From an uncultured Mucilaginibacter sp. (GTDB taxonomy: Bacteria; Bacteroidota; Bacteroidia; Sphingobacteriales; Sphingobacteriaceae), in contig CAJYJH010000054.1 in NCBI GenBank assembly GCA_913775265.1, positions 1-64,000 on the forward strand: a stretch of DNA of 64,000 nucleotides, in the 5' to 3' direction. Within the stretch, counting starts at the first letter, position 1, and the number at the start of each line of letters is the position of its first letter. Below, piece by piece: positions 35,698 through 42,045 of this stretch. The notes under the pieces are model-generated. The model worked only from the letters and a program-made list of their open reading frames with translations. It did no database searches and was not told where the DNA came from. The translations under genes were made by a program, and so were the position numbers.

Positions 35698-36888
35698 ATG
35701 GAAAGAGCTGCTTTACTGAATGCGATTATAGATAATGCGATTGATGGTATCATCACTATTACTGACCGTGGTGTGGTAGAGTCTATAAACCCTTCGGCCT
35801 GTAAGCTTTTTGGCTATGAGCCTGTGGAAGTAATAGGAAGTAATATTGCTATGTTAATGCCCCCGCCCGACCGTAACCGGCATGATGAATATATATCTCG
35901 CTACGAGCACACCGGGCAGGCGCATATTATTGGTATCGGTCGTGAAGTGCAGGGTTTGCGCAAAGATGGAAGTACATTTCCCTTTCGTTTGGGGGTAAGC
36001 GAAGTACAATATTCAGGACGTAAAATATATACAGGCTTTATACATGATCTAACTCGCGAGAAACAGGCAGAGGATAGGTTAAAAGAGTATGCCGGCCGCT
36101 TAGAACAACAGGTAGCTGAGCGTACCCAGTCATTACAGGAAACTGTGGCTGCATTGCAGCAGGCTAAAGAAGAAGTCAGCCAGTCGCTTATAAAAGAAAA
36201 AGAACTAAGCCAGCTTAAAAGTCGCTTTGTTTCCATGGCTTCGCATGAGTTTAGGACGCCGCTAAGTTCTATACAACTTTCCGCATCATTGATTAATAAA
36301 TATGCCGAGCCTTTTCGTAATTTGAACATCGCTAAGCATATTGGGAAGATCAAAAATTCGGTGGGTAACCTTACCGGTATATTGAATGATTTTTTATCGT
36401 TGGAACGTCTTGAAGCGGGCAAAACTGAGCCTGTATATACCCGGTTTGACCTGGTGACGTTTGCTGAAGAGATTACTGAAGAAATGCAACTGGTAGCCAA
36501 GCAGAACCAGCATATTATTTACCAGCACACCGGTACAGAAAGTTTAATAACGCTCGATCAGGCATTATTAAAAAATTGTATCATTAACCTCATTGGCAAT
36601 GCCATTAAGTATTCGGGAGAAAACACGTTTATCGAGTTCAATACGGAAATCAGGGCATCGCAATTCGTCGTTACAGTAAAAGATAACGGTATAGGTATCC
36701 CTGAAAGCGATCATAAACATTTGTTTGAAGCTTTTTTCAGAGCGCATAACACCGGCAACATCCCGGGCACGGGCTTAGGATTAAACATTGTTACCCGCTA
36801 TGTGGGATTGATGAATGGCAAAATCAAATTTGAAAGTAAAGTAAACCAGGGAACATCATTTACCATAACTTTTCCGATAAAAGCATGA
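35698..36888 (+). CDS. FixL-like heme-PAS sensor histidine kinase
   Basis: The 396-residue soluble protein has one PAS domain (about 5-122), a coiled linker (123-170), HisKA with His183 in MASHEFRTPLSS, and a HATPase domain (about 275-395). The PAS core reads RHDEYISRYEHTGQAH, then IIGIGREVQG. His62 and Arg82 are 20 residues apart, exactly as the heme ligand His200 and the oxygen-contacting Arg220 of Bradyrhizobium FixL. It is therefore probably a cytosolic oxygen sensor. It overlaps the next regulator gene by 4 bp (ATGA). Confidence 0.9.
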   Translation: MERAALLNAIIDNAIDGIITITDRGVVESINPSACKLFGYEPVEVIGSNIAMLMPPPDRNRHDEYISRYEHTGQAHIIGIGREVQGLRKDGSTFPFRLGVSEVQYSGRKIYTGFIHDLTREKQAEDRLKEYAGRLEQQVAERTQSLQETVAALQQAKEEVSQSLIKEKELSQLKSRFVSMASHEFRTPLSSIQLSASLINKYAEPFRNLNIAKHIGKIKNSVGNLTGILNDFLSLERLEAGKTEPVYTRFDLVTFAEEITEEMQLVAKQNQHIIYQHTGTESLITLDQALLKNCIINLIGNAIKYSGENTFIEFNTEIRASQFVVTVKDNGIGIPESDHKHLFEAFFRAHNTGNIPGTGLGLNIVTRYVGLMNGKIKFESKVNQGTSFTITFPIKA

Positions 36889-37937
36889 AAACCAAGATTC
36901 TGATTATTGAGGATAACAACGATATTCGTGAGAGTACTGTAGAGATATTAGAACTGGTCGGCTATGAGGTCAAAGAAGCCGATAATGGCAAAACGGGCTT
37001 TGAATTGGCACGGCAATATCAGCCTGATTTAATTCTATGTGATATTATGATGCCTGAGTTGGATGGTTATGGAGTATTGTATCTGCTGAACAAAAATCCG
37101 GAGACGGCTGCAATACCATTTATCTTTCTAACAGCCAAAGCTGAGCGATTGAATTTTAGAAAGGGTATGGAAATGGGAGCGGACGATTACCTGACTAAAC
37201 CCTTCGATGATGTAGAATTGCTCAGTGCGATTGAAGGCCGCTTAGGCAAAAGAGAGAAGCAGCAGGCCTTTTACAGTAAAGCATTGCAAAATATTGAGCA
37301 GTTAGCTCAAAAGTCAGGCAGTGGTATAAACGAACTTCAGCAATTAATTGCCAGCCGTAAAGTGAGGCCGTTGAAAAAGCGGCAGATACTATATTACGAC
37401 GGTGACCAACCGCAGGGATTATTCTTGGTGTTGCAAGGCTGCATTAAAACAATTAAGTTAGCGGATGACGGCCGAGAATTATTGACAGGCTTGTTTAAAG
37501 CCGAAGATTATATGGGTGTGGCCGCTTTATTAGCTGATGAGAACTATAACGAAACTGCTGAAGTTATTGAAGATTCGTTGGTTTGTTTGTTACCTAAGGA
37601 GAACATTTTGGCGCTTATTAACAATTATCCCGAGGTGAGCAGTCAATTTATTAAAATACTCTCTAATAACGTACGCGAAAAAGAAGAGCAACTGATAGAA
37701 TTAGCATATCATTCCGTGCGCAAACGTTTAGCGCAAACCTTGGTAAGATTGAGTAGGCAGTCTGATAACCCAAAGCAATTTAAAATATCTCGTGATGAAC
37801 TTGCTGCAATGGCGGGCATGGCTACCGAAACGGTAAGCCGCACACTTAGCGACTTTAAAGATGAAAGTTTGATTGAAAAGAAGGGCAGCCTTGTACAAGT
37901 ACTGGATTTAAATCGCCTTACTAAAATGAAAAACTGA
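36885..37937 (+). CDS. Response regulator fused to a CRP/FNR-type transcription factor
   Basis: The 350-residue product starts with a receiver domain (Asp53 in LILCDIMMPELDG, Lys in YLTKPF). From about residue 145 to 265 comes a cNMP-binding-like beta-barrel (LFLVLQGCIKTIKLADDGRE). A CRP-type helix-turn-helix closes it (SRDELAAMAGMATETVSRTL). It joins in one chain what rhizobia split into FixJ and FixK. The FNR N-terminal iron-sulfur cysteines are absent, so oxygen input should come through phosphorylation by the FixL-like kinase. It probably binds TGAT-N4-ATCA sites nearby. Confidence 0.92.
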   Translation: MKTKILIIEDNNDIRESTVEILELVGYEVKEADNGKTGFELARQYQPDLILCDIMMPELDGYGVLYLLNKNPETAAIPFIFLTAKAERLNFRKGMEMGADDYLTKPFDDVELLSAIEGRLGKREKQQAFYSKALQNIEQLAQKSGSGINELQQLIASRKVRPLKKRQILYYDGDQPQGLFLVLQGCIKTIKLADDGRELLTGLFKAEDYMGVAALLADENYNETAEVIEDSLVCLLPKENILALINNYPEVSSQFIKILSNNVREKEEQLIELAYHSVRKRLAQTLVRLSRQSDNPKQFKISRDELAAMAGMATETVSRTLSDFKDESLIEKKGSLVQVLDLNRLTKMKN

Positions 37938-37946
37938 TTAACATCA
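37935..37946 (+). promoter_or_regulatory. FNR/FixK-like site TGAT-TAAC-ATCA
   Basis: This matches the core of the anaerobox TTGAT-N4-ATCAA. Its centre lies about 62 bp before the start expected from the -7 box at 37992-37999, a classic activator position. It overlaps the stop codon of the regulator gene. Confidence 0.5.
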
Positions 37947-37959
37947 CTTTTTGTACTGA

Positions 37960-37975
37960 CCTGCCTCATGGCAGG
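37960..37975. repeat. Inverted repeat CCTGCC-TCAT-GGCAGG
   Basis: A perfect 6-bp inverted repeat with a 4-nt loop lies between the FNR-like site and the -7 box, at the place of the -33 element. It could be a second operator or a weak hairpin; there is no U tract. Confidence 0.35.
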
Positions 37976-37991
37976 GCCATAAGGGGAGGAG

Positions 37992-37999
37992 TACTTTTG
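37992..37999 (+). promoter_or_regulatory. -7 promoter box TACTTTTG
   Basis: An exact TAnnTTTG match lies 22 bp before the ATG at 38022. No -33 TTG is present, which fits a promoter that needs an activator. Confidence 0.55.
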
Positions 38000-38021
38000 T
38001 AATCAATCAACCCCCTAATTC

Positions 38022-38522
38022 ATGAAAGTGGTAGTTTACAGTGTTCGGTCGTTTGAGAAAGAGTTTTTGGCCAGAGCCAATCAAAAAAGACACGACATTA
38101 CGCTTATATCAAATCCGTTAAGCCCCGAAACGGTTGTTTATGCTCATGGTAAAGATGCTGTTGTGGTATTTACTAATGATGAGGTTTCGGCTTGGGTCAT
38201 CAACCAACTGGCCGACTTGGGTGTAAAGTATATAAGCACCCGCTCAGCCTGTACCGACCATATTGACAAAGATGCTGCTGCCCAGCGCAGCATCAAACTG
38301 GCCAACGTGCCCTTCTACTTACCTCAAATCAAAACCAAACATTTAGTCGAAGCAGTGGCAAATCATCATGCAGAGATAAATGATATGCTACGGGATGTGA
38401 TGCAACAAGTCGCTGATCAAACTATCAAAAACCTTGACCAGTGGCAACAGAGTAAATGCGTGGGCAAGGCTTGCATCTGTGCTCAAAATTGCCGGGTGGC
38501 TAAAAGTGTTTCGCCGATTTAA
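38022..38522 (+). CDS. Truncated D-lactate dehydrogenase-like protein with C-terminal Cys cluster
   Basis: The 166-residue product matches the N-terminal catalytic-domain half of D-2-hydroxyacid dehydrogenases: MKVVVYSVRSFEKEFL, DAVVVFTNDEVSAWV, GVKYISTRSACTDHID, and KLANVPFYLP. It ends where the NAD-binding domain would begin. A helix follows, and then Cys146-x4-Cys151-x-Cys153-x3-Cys157. It lacks the Rossmann domain and so cannot act as a normal dehydrogenase; the cysteines suggest a metal or iron-sulfur site. It is the first gene after the FixL-like/CRP regulators and has its own FNR-like site. Family relation is clear, function unknown. Confidence 0.75.
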   Translation: MKVVVYSVRSFEKEFLARANQKRHDITLISNPLSPETVVYAHGKDAVVVFTNDEVSAWVINQLADLGVKYISTRSACTDHIDKDAAAQRSIKLANVPFYLPQIKTKHLVEAVANHHAEINDMLRDVMQQVADQTIKNLDQWQQSKCVGKACICAQNCRVAKSVSPI

Positions 38523-38555
38523 TTATAGAATTAGAGTAGGTAAGTTTAACAACTA

Positions 38556-38594
38556 CAACAAAAAAAGCGGCTGAGTAACCGCTTTTTTTTGTTG
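38556..38594. terminator. Bidirectional Rho-independent terminator
   Basis: CAACAAAAAAAGCGG pairs with CCGCTTTTTTTTGTTG around an 8-nt loop, with A and T tracts on both sides. It lies between the convergent LDH-like gene and the Cys-rich gene. Confidence 0.9.
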
Positions 38595-38603
38595 TAACAG
38601 ATT

Positions 38604-40400
38604 TTATGTTAATCTTAATCTCTCGTTTAAAGCTTGCAAATGTTTTTCGGCTATGATGAGCTCTGTATATATTTTATTCTGGTACTCTTGGGTTTCATTG
38701 GTTATTTGTGGCAACAGATTTTTGTAGTAGCCAATGGCCGATTGCAATTGCTGATTAAATTTTAGCAGGTATTTTTCTTTCTTCTCACTCCATCTTTTTA
38801 AATGGATATTAATGTCTTTGCGTAGGTGCTCAATATACAGGTTCAATTCGTTAACGAAAAGGTTAGGACGCTGCACATTTTCAAGTAGGTTTACCTGACC
38901 GTAAATGTGCTTAACCATCTCATCAAGGGAGTAAGTTTTAGAGAAGAATGCCAAATTAGGGCCAGGGCAAATGGCAACAGCTGCGCTTTCTTTGGGCTTC
39001 AACATATCGTTCTTTACATAAGCTGATGCGCAAAGCCCTTCGCATAAGCATATTTTTTCGGTAACGCTATTGTATTGTTTTTGGTAATCATCGGCAGGAA
39101 GGGCTATTGCCTCTAATTGCTTAATTTTGAGGTGTTGATATTCGCGTGACGCGGTACATATAGGCAGCTCAGTAAATTCGGTGTTGGTGCACAAATACTT
39201 TTTAGTGCATGGGCTGCCGGGACGGTTATTCTCAATCCGCTGTAGGCGCTGTTGCTCAATGCTGCTGCCTTTAAAATTGTTAAATAATACGCCTAACGGC
39301 GAAGCATCACTGACATAATAATCATCAGCGGTGGCAGTTGCCAGGTGTTGCAAGGTTTGGTCATCAACGTTAGTTGCTTCAGGCACCAGCAAAAACGGAC
39401 TTCCCCAACCCGTGCCGTCCAACTGGTAATATTCCATCAAAAAGCGGTTTTCGTTAGCTGTGCCTATGCCGCCTTGCACACTAACACGTTGTATTGGGGG
39501 CGCCGTTATATTGATACCTTTTTGAGCTAAGGCTTCATTGTACATCGTTAATAGTTCGGCAAGCATAAGCTGCCTTTTCTGTTTAAATTCTTCAAGTATT
39601 GGGCCAAGCAACAATCCGTCGGTAGCAAAAGCATGGCCACCGCAGTTAAGGCCCGATTCTACCCTGAATTCCGATATCCAAATGCCCTTTTTAGCCAGAT
39701 ATTTAGCTTGTACAAAGGCTGAGCGGTAATCGCTCACCTTCAAAATTACCTTTTTGCGCAACTGCCCTTCTGTATCCGGAAAGAAATCTTTAAATTGTTC
39801 CAAATAACTGTATAATCGTGGGTTCATACCTGCCGAAAGGATAATGGATGATTGCAGATTGCTTTGTGCAAAGCCCCGCAAAGCGGCGAGGGCATCGGTA
39901 TTTTCATCGCCGGTATAACGGCCCTCCGCGTCAAAGTTCATTTTATCTACCTTCGCCATGATATTGACATCAATGCTCCCTTTTTGCAAATGCGCTCGTA
40001 ATAGGTTTTGAAATATCTGCTTGCCGGTAGGGTCCGGAAATTCCTGCATCAAATCGTAACCTTGTTTTAGTTGTGACTCCTGAGGCAATAGGTCAAAGTA
40101 TCGCTCTAAGTCATTCGTCTCACCAAAAGGTAGTTGCTTAATTTGCTCAAATTGCTCATCAACCAAATCATTTAATAAATTCAAATATGCAGTTACACGA
40201 CGTGCACGGCTATCGGGCGATTTTTTGTCGATAGGTTCAAAACGAAGATGGTATTTAGCACTATGGTATTGACGCATGCGTTCAAGTAATTCGTCGTCAA
40301 CTATGGAAACGGTGGAAGTAATGCCGTAGCGAGCAACCTTTAAAGGTGTATCAACCGAAAAAGCAAGGCCCAGTACCGGGATATGAAAAGTATGACTCAT
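38604..40400 (-). CDS. Conserved Cys-rich protein, possibly flavin-binding TIM-barrel like
   Basis: From the ATG at 40398-40400 the product has 598 residues; the next upstream ATG (40442) lies inside a terminator hairpin and is rejected. The start FHIPVLGLAFSVDTPLKVAR, then FRVESGLNCGGHAF and VQGGIGTANENRFLM, are reminiscent of nitronate-monooxygenase-like barrels, but this is weak. Eight cysteines cluster late (CTKKYLC, PICTAS, ICLCEGLC, AICPGP). The last 100 residues are charged and helical. It is the second gene from the FNR-like site at 40894, so an oxygen-linked role is inferred. I do not recognise a named family. Confidence 0.65.
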   Translation of the reverse strand: MSHTFHIPVLGLAFSVDTPLKVARYGITSTVSIVDDELLERMRQYHSAKYHLRFEPIDKKSPDSRARRVTAYLNLLNDLVDEQFEQIKQLPFGETNDLERYFDLLPQESQLKQGYDLMQEFPDPTGKQIFQNLLRAHLQKGSIDVNIMAKVDKMNFDAEGRYTGDENTDALAALRGFAQSNLQSSIILSAGMNPRLYSYLEQFKDFFPDTEGQLRKKVILKVSDYRSAFVQAKYLAKKGIWISEFRVESGLNCGGHAFATDGLLLGPILEEFKQKRQLMLAELLTMYNEALAQKGINITAPPIQRVSVQGGIGTANENRFLMEYYQLDGTGWGSPFLLVPEATNVDDQTLQHLATATADDYYVSDASPLGVLFNNFKGSSIEQQRLQRIENNRPGSPCTKKYLCTNTEFTELPICTASREYQHLKIKQLEAIALPADDYQKQYNSVTEKICLCEGLCASAYVKNDMLKPKESAAVAICPGPNLAFFSKTYSLDEMVKHIYGQVNLLENVQRPNLFVNELNLYIEHLRKDINIHLKRWSEKKEKYLLKFNQQLQSAIGYYKNLLPQITNETQEYQNKIYTELIIAEKHLQALNERLRLT

Positions 40401-40427
40401 ACGATTTTGTATAAAAATGTAACAGCA

Positions 40428-40454
40428 TAAAAAAAGCGGCATGGGAAACCGCTT
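40428..40454 (-). terminator. Terminator between small membrane protein and Cys-rich gene
   Basis: On the minus strand AAGCGG and CCGCTT form a 6-bp stem with a 9-nt loop, followed by a run of seven T. Read-through or a separate promoter would be needed for the gene behind it. Confidence 0.7.
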
Positions 40455-40477
40455 AAAATATAGATATGAATAACAAT

Positions 40478-40831
40478 TTAAAGGATGGCAATAAGTATCA
40501 TGATTACATGAATAGCTATGCTGGCAAAAAACAGGCCCAGCGTGGCACGAATTCCTGCTCCGCCCATGTTGGCTATCAGGTTAGTGAAAAAGCAAGCCAT
40601 AGTTACAGCTAACACAGCACCGGGTGCATCAAAGTAATACATCAGCACAGCTGGCAATGGCAAAAATAATACGCCATGAACTACCAGGTTTATAAAAAAC
40701 CAAAGGGTACGGTTATCTTTCTGACCATCGGCAAACTGCAAAAATTTGCCGCGTAAGTTGGTTGTATTGTAGCTGATGCTTGGGGTTTCTACGGTCCAGG
40801 TTGCAGGTGCTATAGTTTTTAAGTTTGCCAT
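40478..40831 (-). CDS. Small membrane protein of unknown function
   Basis: The 117-residue product has a soluble N-terminus of about 40 residues and then three hydrophobic segments (WFFINLVVHGVLFLPL, AVLAVTMACFFTNLIA, LGLFFASIAIHVIMILIAIL), so it is an integral inner-membrane protein. No catalytic motif is visible. It is the first gene behind the FNR-like site at 40894-40905 and probably belongs to the oxygen-response unit. Confidence 0.6.
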   Translation of the reverse strand: MANLKTIAPATWTVETPSISYNTTNLRGKFLQFADGQKDNRTLWFFINLVVHGVLFLPLPAVLMYYFDAPGAVLAVTMACFFTNLIANMGGAGIRATLGLFFASIAIHVIMILIAIL

Positions 40832-40862
40832 GATGATTACGATTTATCTTTGTTTGTTGATA

Positions 40863-40870
40863 CAAAGATG
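40863..40870 (-). promoter_or_regulatory. -7-like box (CATCTTTG on the minus strand)
   Basis: One mismatch to TAnnTTTG, 32 bp before the start of the small membrane protein. Together with the FNR-like site this gives a spacing of about 41 bp to the expected transcript start. Confidence 0.4.
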
Positions 40871-40893
40871 CCGTTCACAAACGAGCCGGCCCA

Positions 40894-40905
40894 TGATGCT
40901 CATCA
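40894..40905 (-). promoter_or_regulatory. FNR/FixK-like site TGAT-GCTC-ATCA
   Basis: In context ATGAT-GCTC-ATCAA, one base short of the full anaerobox TTGAT-N4-ATCAA. Its centre lies about 41 bp before the start expected from the -7-like box, the class II activator position of CRP/FNR proteins. Confidence 0.55.
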
Positions 40906-40986
40906 ATGCAAAAAGTGATCTTCGGCACTATTTTAGGTAACAGACAAATCTGTTTTGTCCAAGTACTTCATTGTTAAATTAACACT

Positions 40987-40994
40987 TACATTTG
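40987..40994 (+). promoter_or_regulatory. -7 promoter box TACATTTG of the pectinesterase gene
   Basis: Exact TAnnTTTG match 70 bp before the ATG. A 6-bp inverted repeat (AACAGA-CAAA-TCTGTT, 40939-40954) lies about 50 bp upstream and could be an operator. No well-spaced TTG was found. Confidence 0.45.
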
Positions 40995-41064
40995 ATGTGA
41001 AAAAAAGCAATCTGTACTTTTCTTTTCAAGCTGATTTTACGTTTGAAGAAAACTGATATATAAC

Positions 41065-42030
41065 ATGAAAAAAGTTTTACTATTCTTTTTGTGTAGTGGC
41101 CTGTGGCACATCACTAACGCACAAATGCGTATCTCAGTTGCGAAGGATGGTAGCGGTACATACAAAACGGTACAAGAAGCCATAGACCATGTGCCTGCAC
41201 ATAATACAAAGCCTGTAGAAATATTTGTCAGAAACGGAATTTACCAGGAACGTGTGGTACTCGACTCAACTAAAAATTTTGTGAGGCTGATAGGGGAGGA
41301 TAAGAATAGAACTATCATCACCTTCAACAATCATGCAGGTATGACCATGTCATCAGGTAAAAGGATGGGAACACCGGAGTCGGCATCGTTTTTTATTTAT
41401 GCGCACGATTTTATTGCGCGGAATATCACGTTTCAAAACGATGCCGGTTTTACAGCCGGGCAGGCAGTAGCTGTTTTAGCTCATGGCGACCGGCTAACTT
41501 TTGATCATTGTCATTTTATCGGTTTCCAGGATGTATTATATACCGAGGGAGTACGAAGCCGCCAGTATTATCGCGACTGTTATATTGAAGGTACAACAGA
41601 TTTTATATTCGGACCCTCGACGGCTGTTTTCGACCGGTGCCACATTCACAGTAATAAGAACTCTCATGTAACTGCGGCATCAACGCCCGAAAATGTGAAA
41701 TATGGGTATGTGTTTCTGGATTGCAAGCTTACTGCGGATACCGCATTGCACAGTGTGTCGCTCGGTCGCCCCTGGAAACCTTATGCCAGCGTCACTTACA
41801 TCCGCTGCAACATTGGTCCGCATATCATTGCGGGTGGGTGGAACAACTGGTCAAATCTGGATAACGAAAAGACGGCTCGCTTTGCGGAATATAAAAATAC
41901 CGGGCCCGGCGCAAACCCGGCTGCACGTGTAGGATGGTCGCGGCAATTAACCAAAAAAGAAGCCGGTCAGTATACTGTAAAAAATATACTGACCGGCTCA
42001 GATGGTTGGGTTCCTCAAATGTCCAGGTAA
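41065..42030 (+). CDS. Pectinesterase (CE8)
   Basis: The 321-residue product has a signal peptide (to about residue 19, ITNA) and is exported. The CE8 beta-helix motifs are in order: GSGTYKTVQEAID, GQAVAV, FIGFQDVLYTEG with the acid Asp, TDFIFGPSTAVFDRC with the nucleophile Asp, and LGRPWKPYASVTYI with the substrate-binding Arg and Trp. It removes methyl esters from pectin galacturonan. It sits at the edge of the xylan locus, convergent with the GH3 gene. A 14-bp perfect inverted repeat lies in its 3' end. Confidence 0.93.
   Translation: MKKVLLFFLCSGLWHITNAQMRISVAKDGSGTYKTVQEAIDHVPAHNTKPVEIFVRNGIYQERVVLDSTKNFVRLIGEDKNRTIITFNNHAGMTMSSGKRMGTPESASFFIYAHDFIARNITFQNDAGFTAGQAVAVLAHGDRLTFDHCHFIGFQDVLYTEGVRSRQYYRDCYIEGTTDFIFGPSTAVFDRCHIHSNKNSHVTAASTPENVKYGYVFLDCKLTADTALHSVSLGRPWKPYASVTYIRCNIGPHIIAGGWNNWSNLDNEKTARFAEYKNTGPGANPAARVGWSRQLTKKEAGQYTVKNILTGSDGWVPQMSR
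41961..41998. repeat. 14-bp perfect inverted repeat inside the pectinesterase 3' end
   Basis: AGCCGGTCAGTATA (41961-41974) and its exact complement TATACTGACCGGCT (41985-41998) flank a 10-nt loop. The repeat ends 32 bp before the stop codon, between convergent genes, and has no U tract. Confidence 0.8.
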
Positions 42031-42045
42031 CCTGCTATTCTTTTG

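Noticed and set aside
35901-36500. 199-codon minus-strand frame inside the FixL-like gene
   Set aside because: Antisense shadow, Ser/Cys-rich composition typical of reversed coding sequence.
40401-40442. Upstream start for the Cys-rich protein (extra 14 residues)
   Set aside because: The ATG at 40442 lies inside a terminator hairpin, and the extra residues look unlike the rest of the protein.
30299-41064. LanC cyclase, lanthipeptide protease or dedicated LanT exporter
   Set aside because: No frame in this stretch, on either strand, has cyclase zinc motifs, a C39 peptidase or an ABC exporter.
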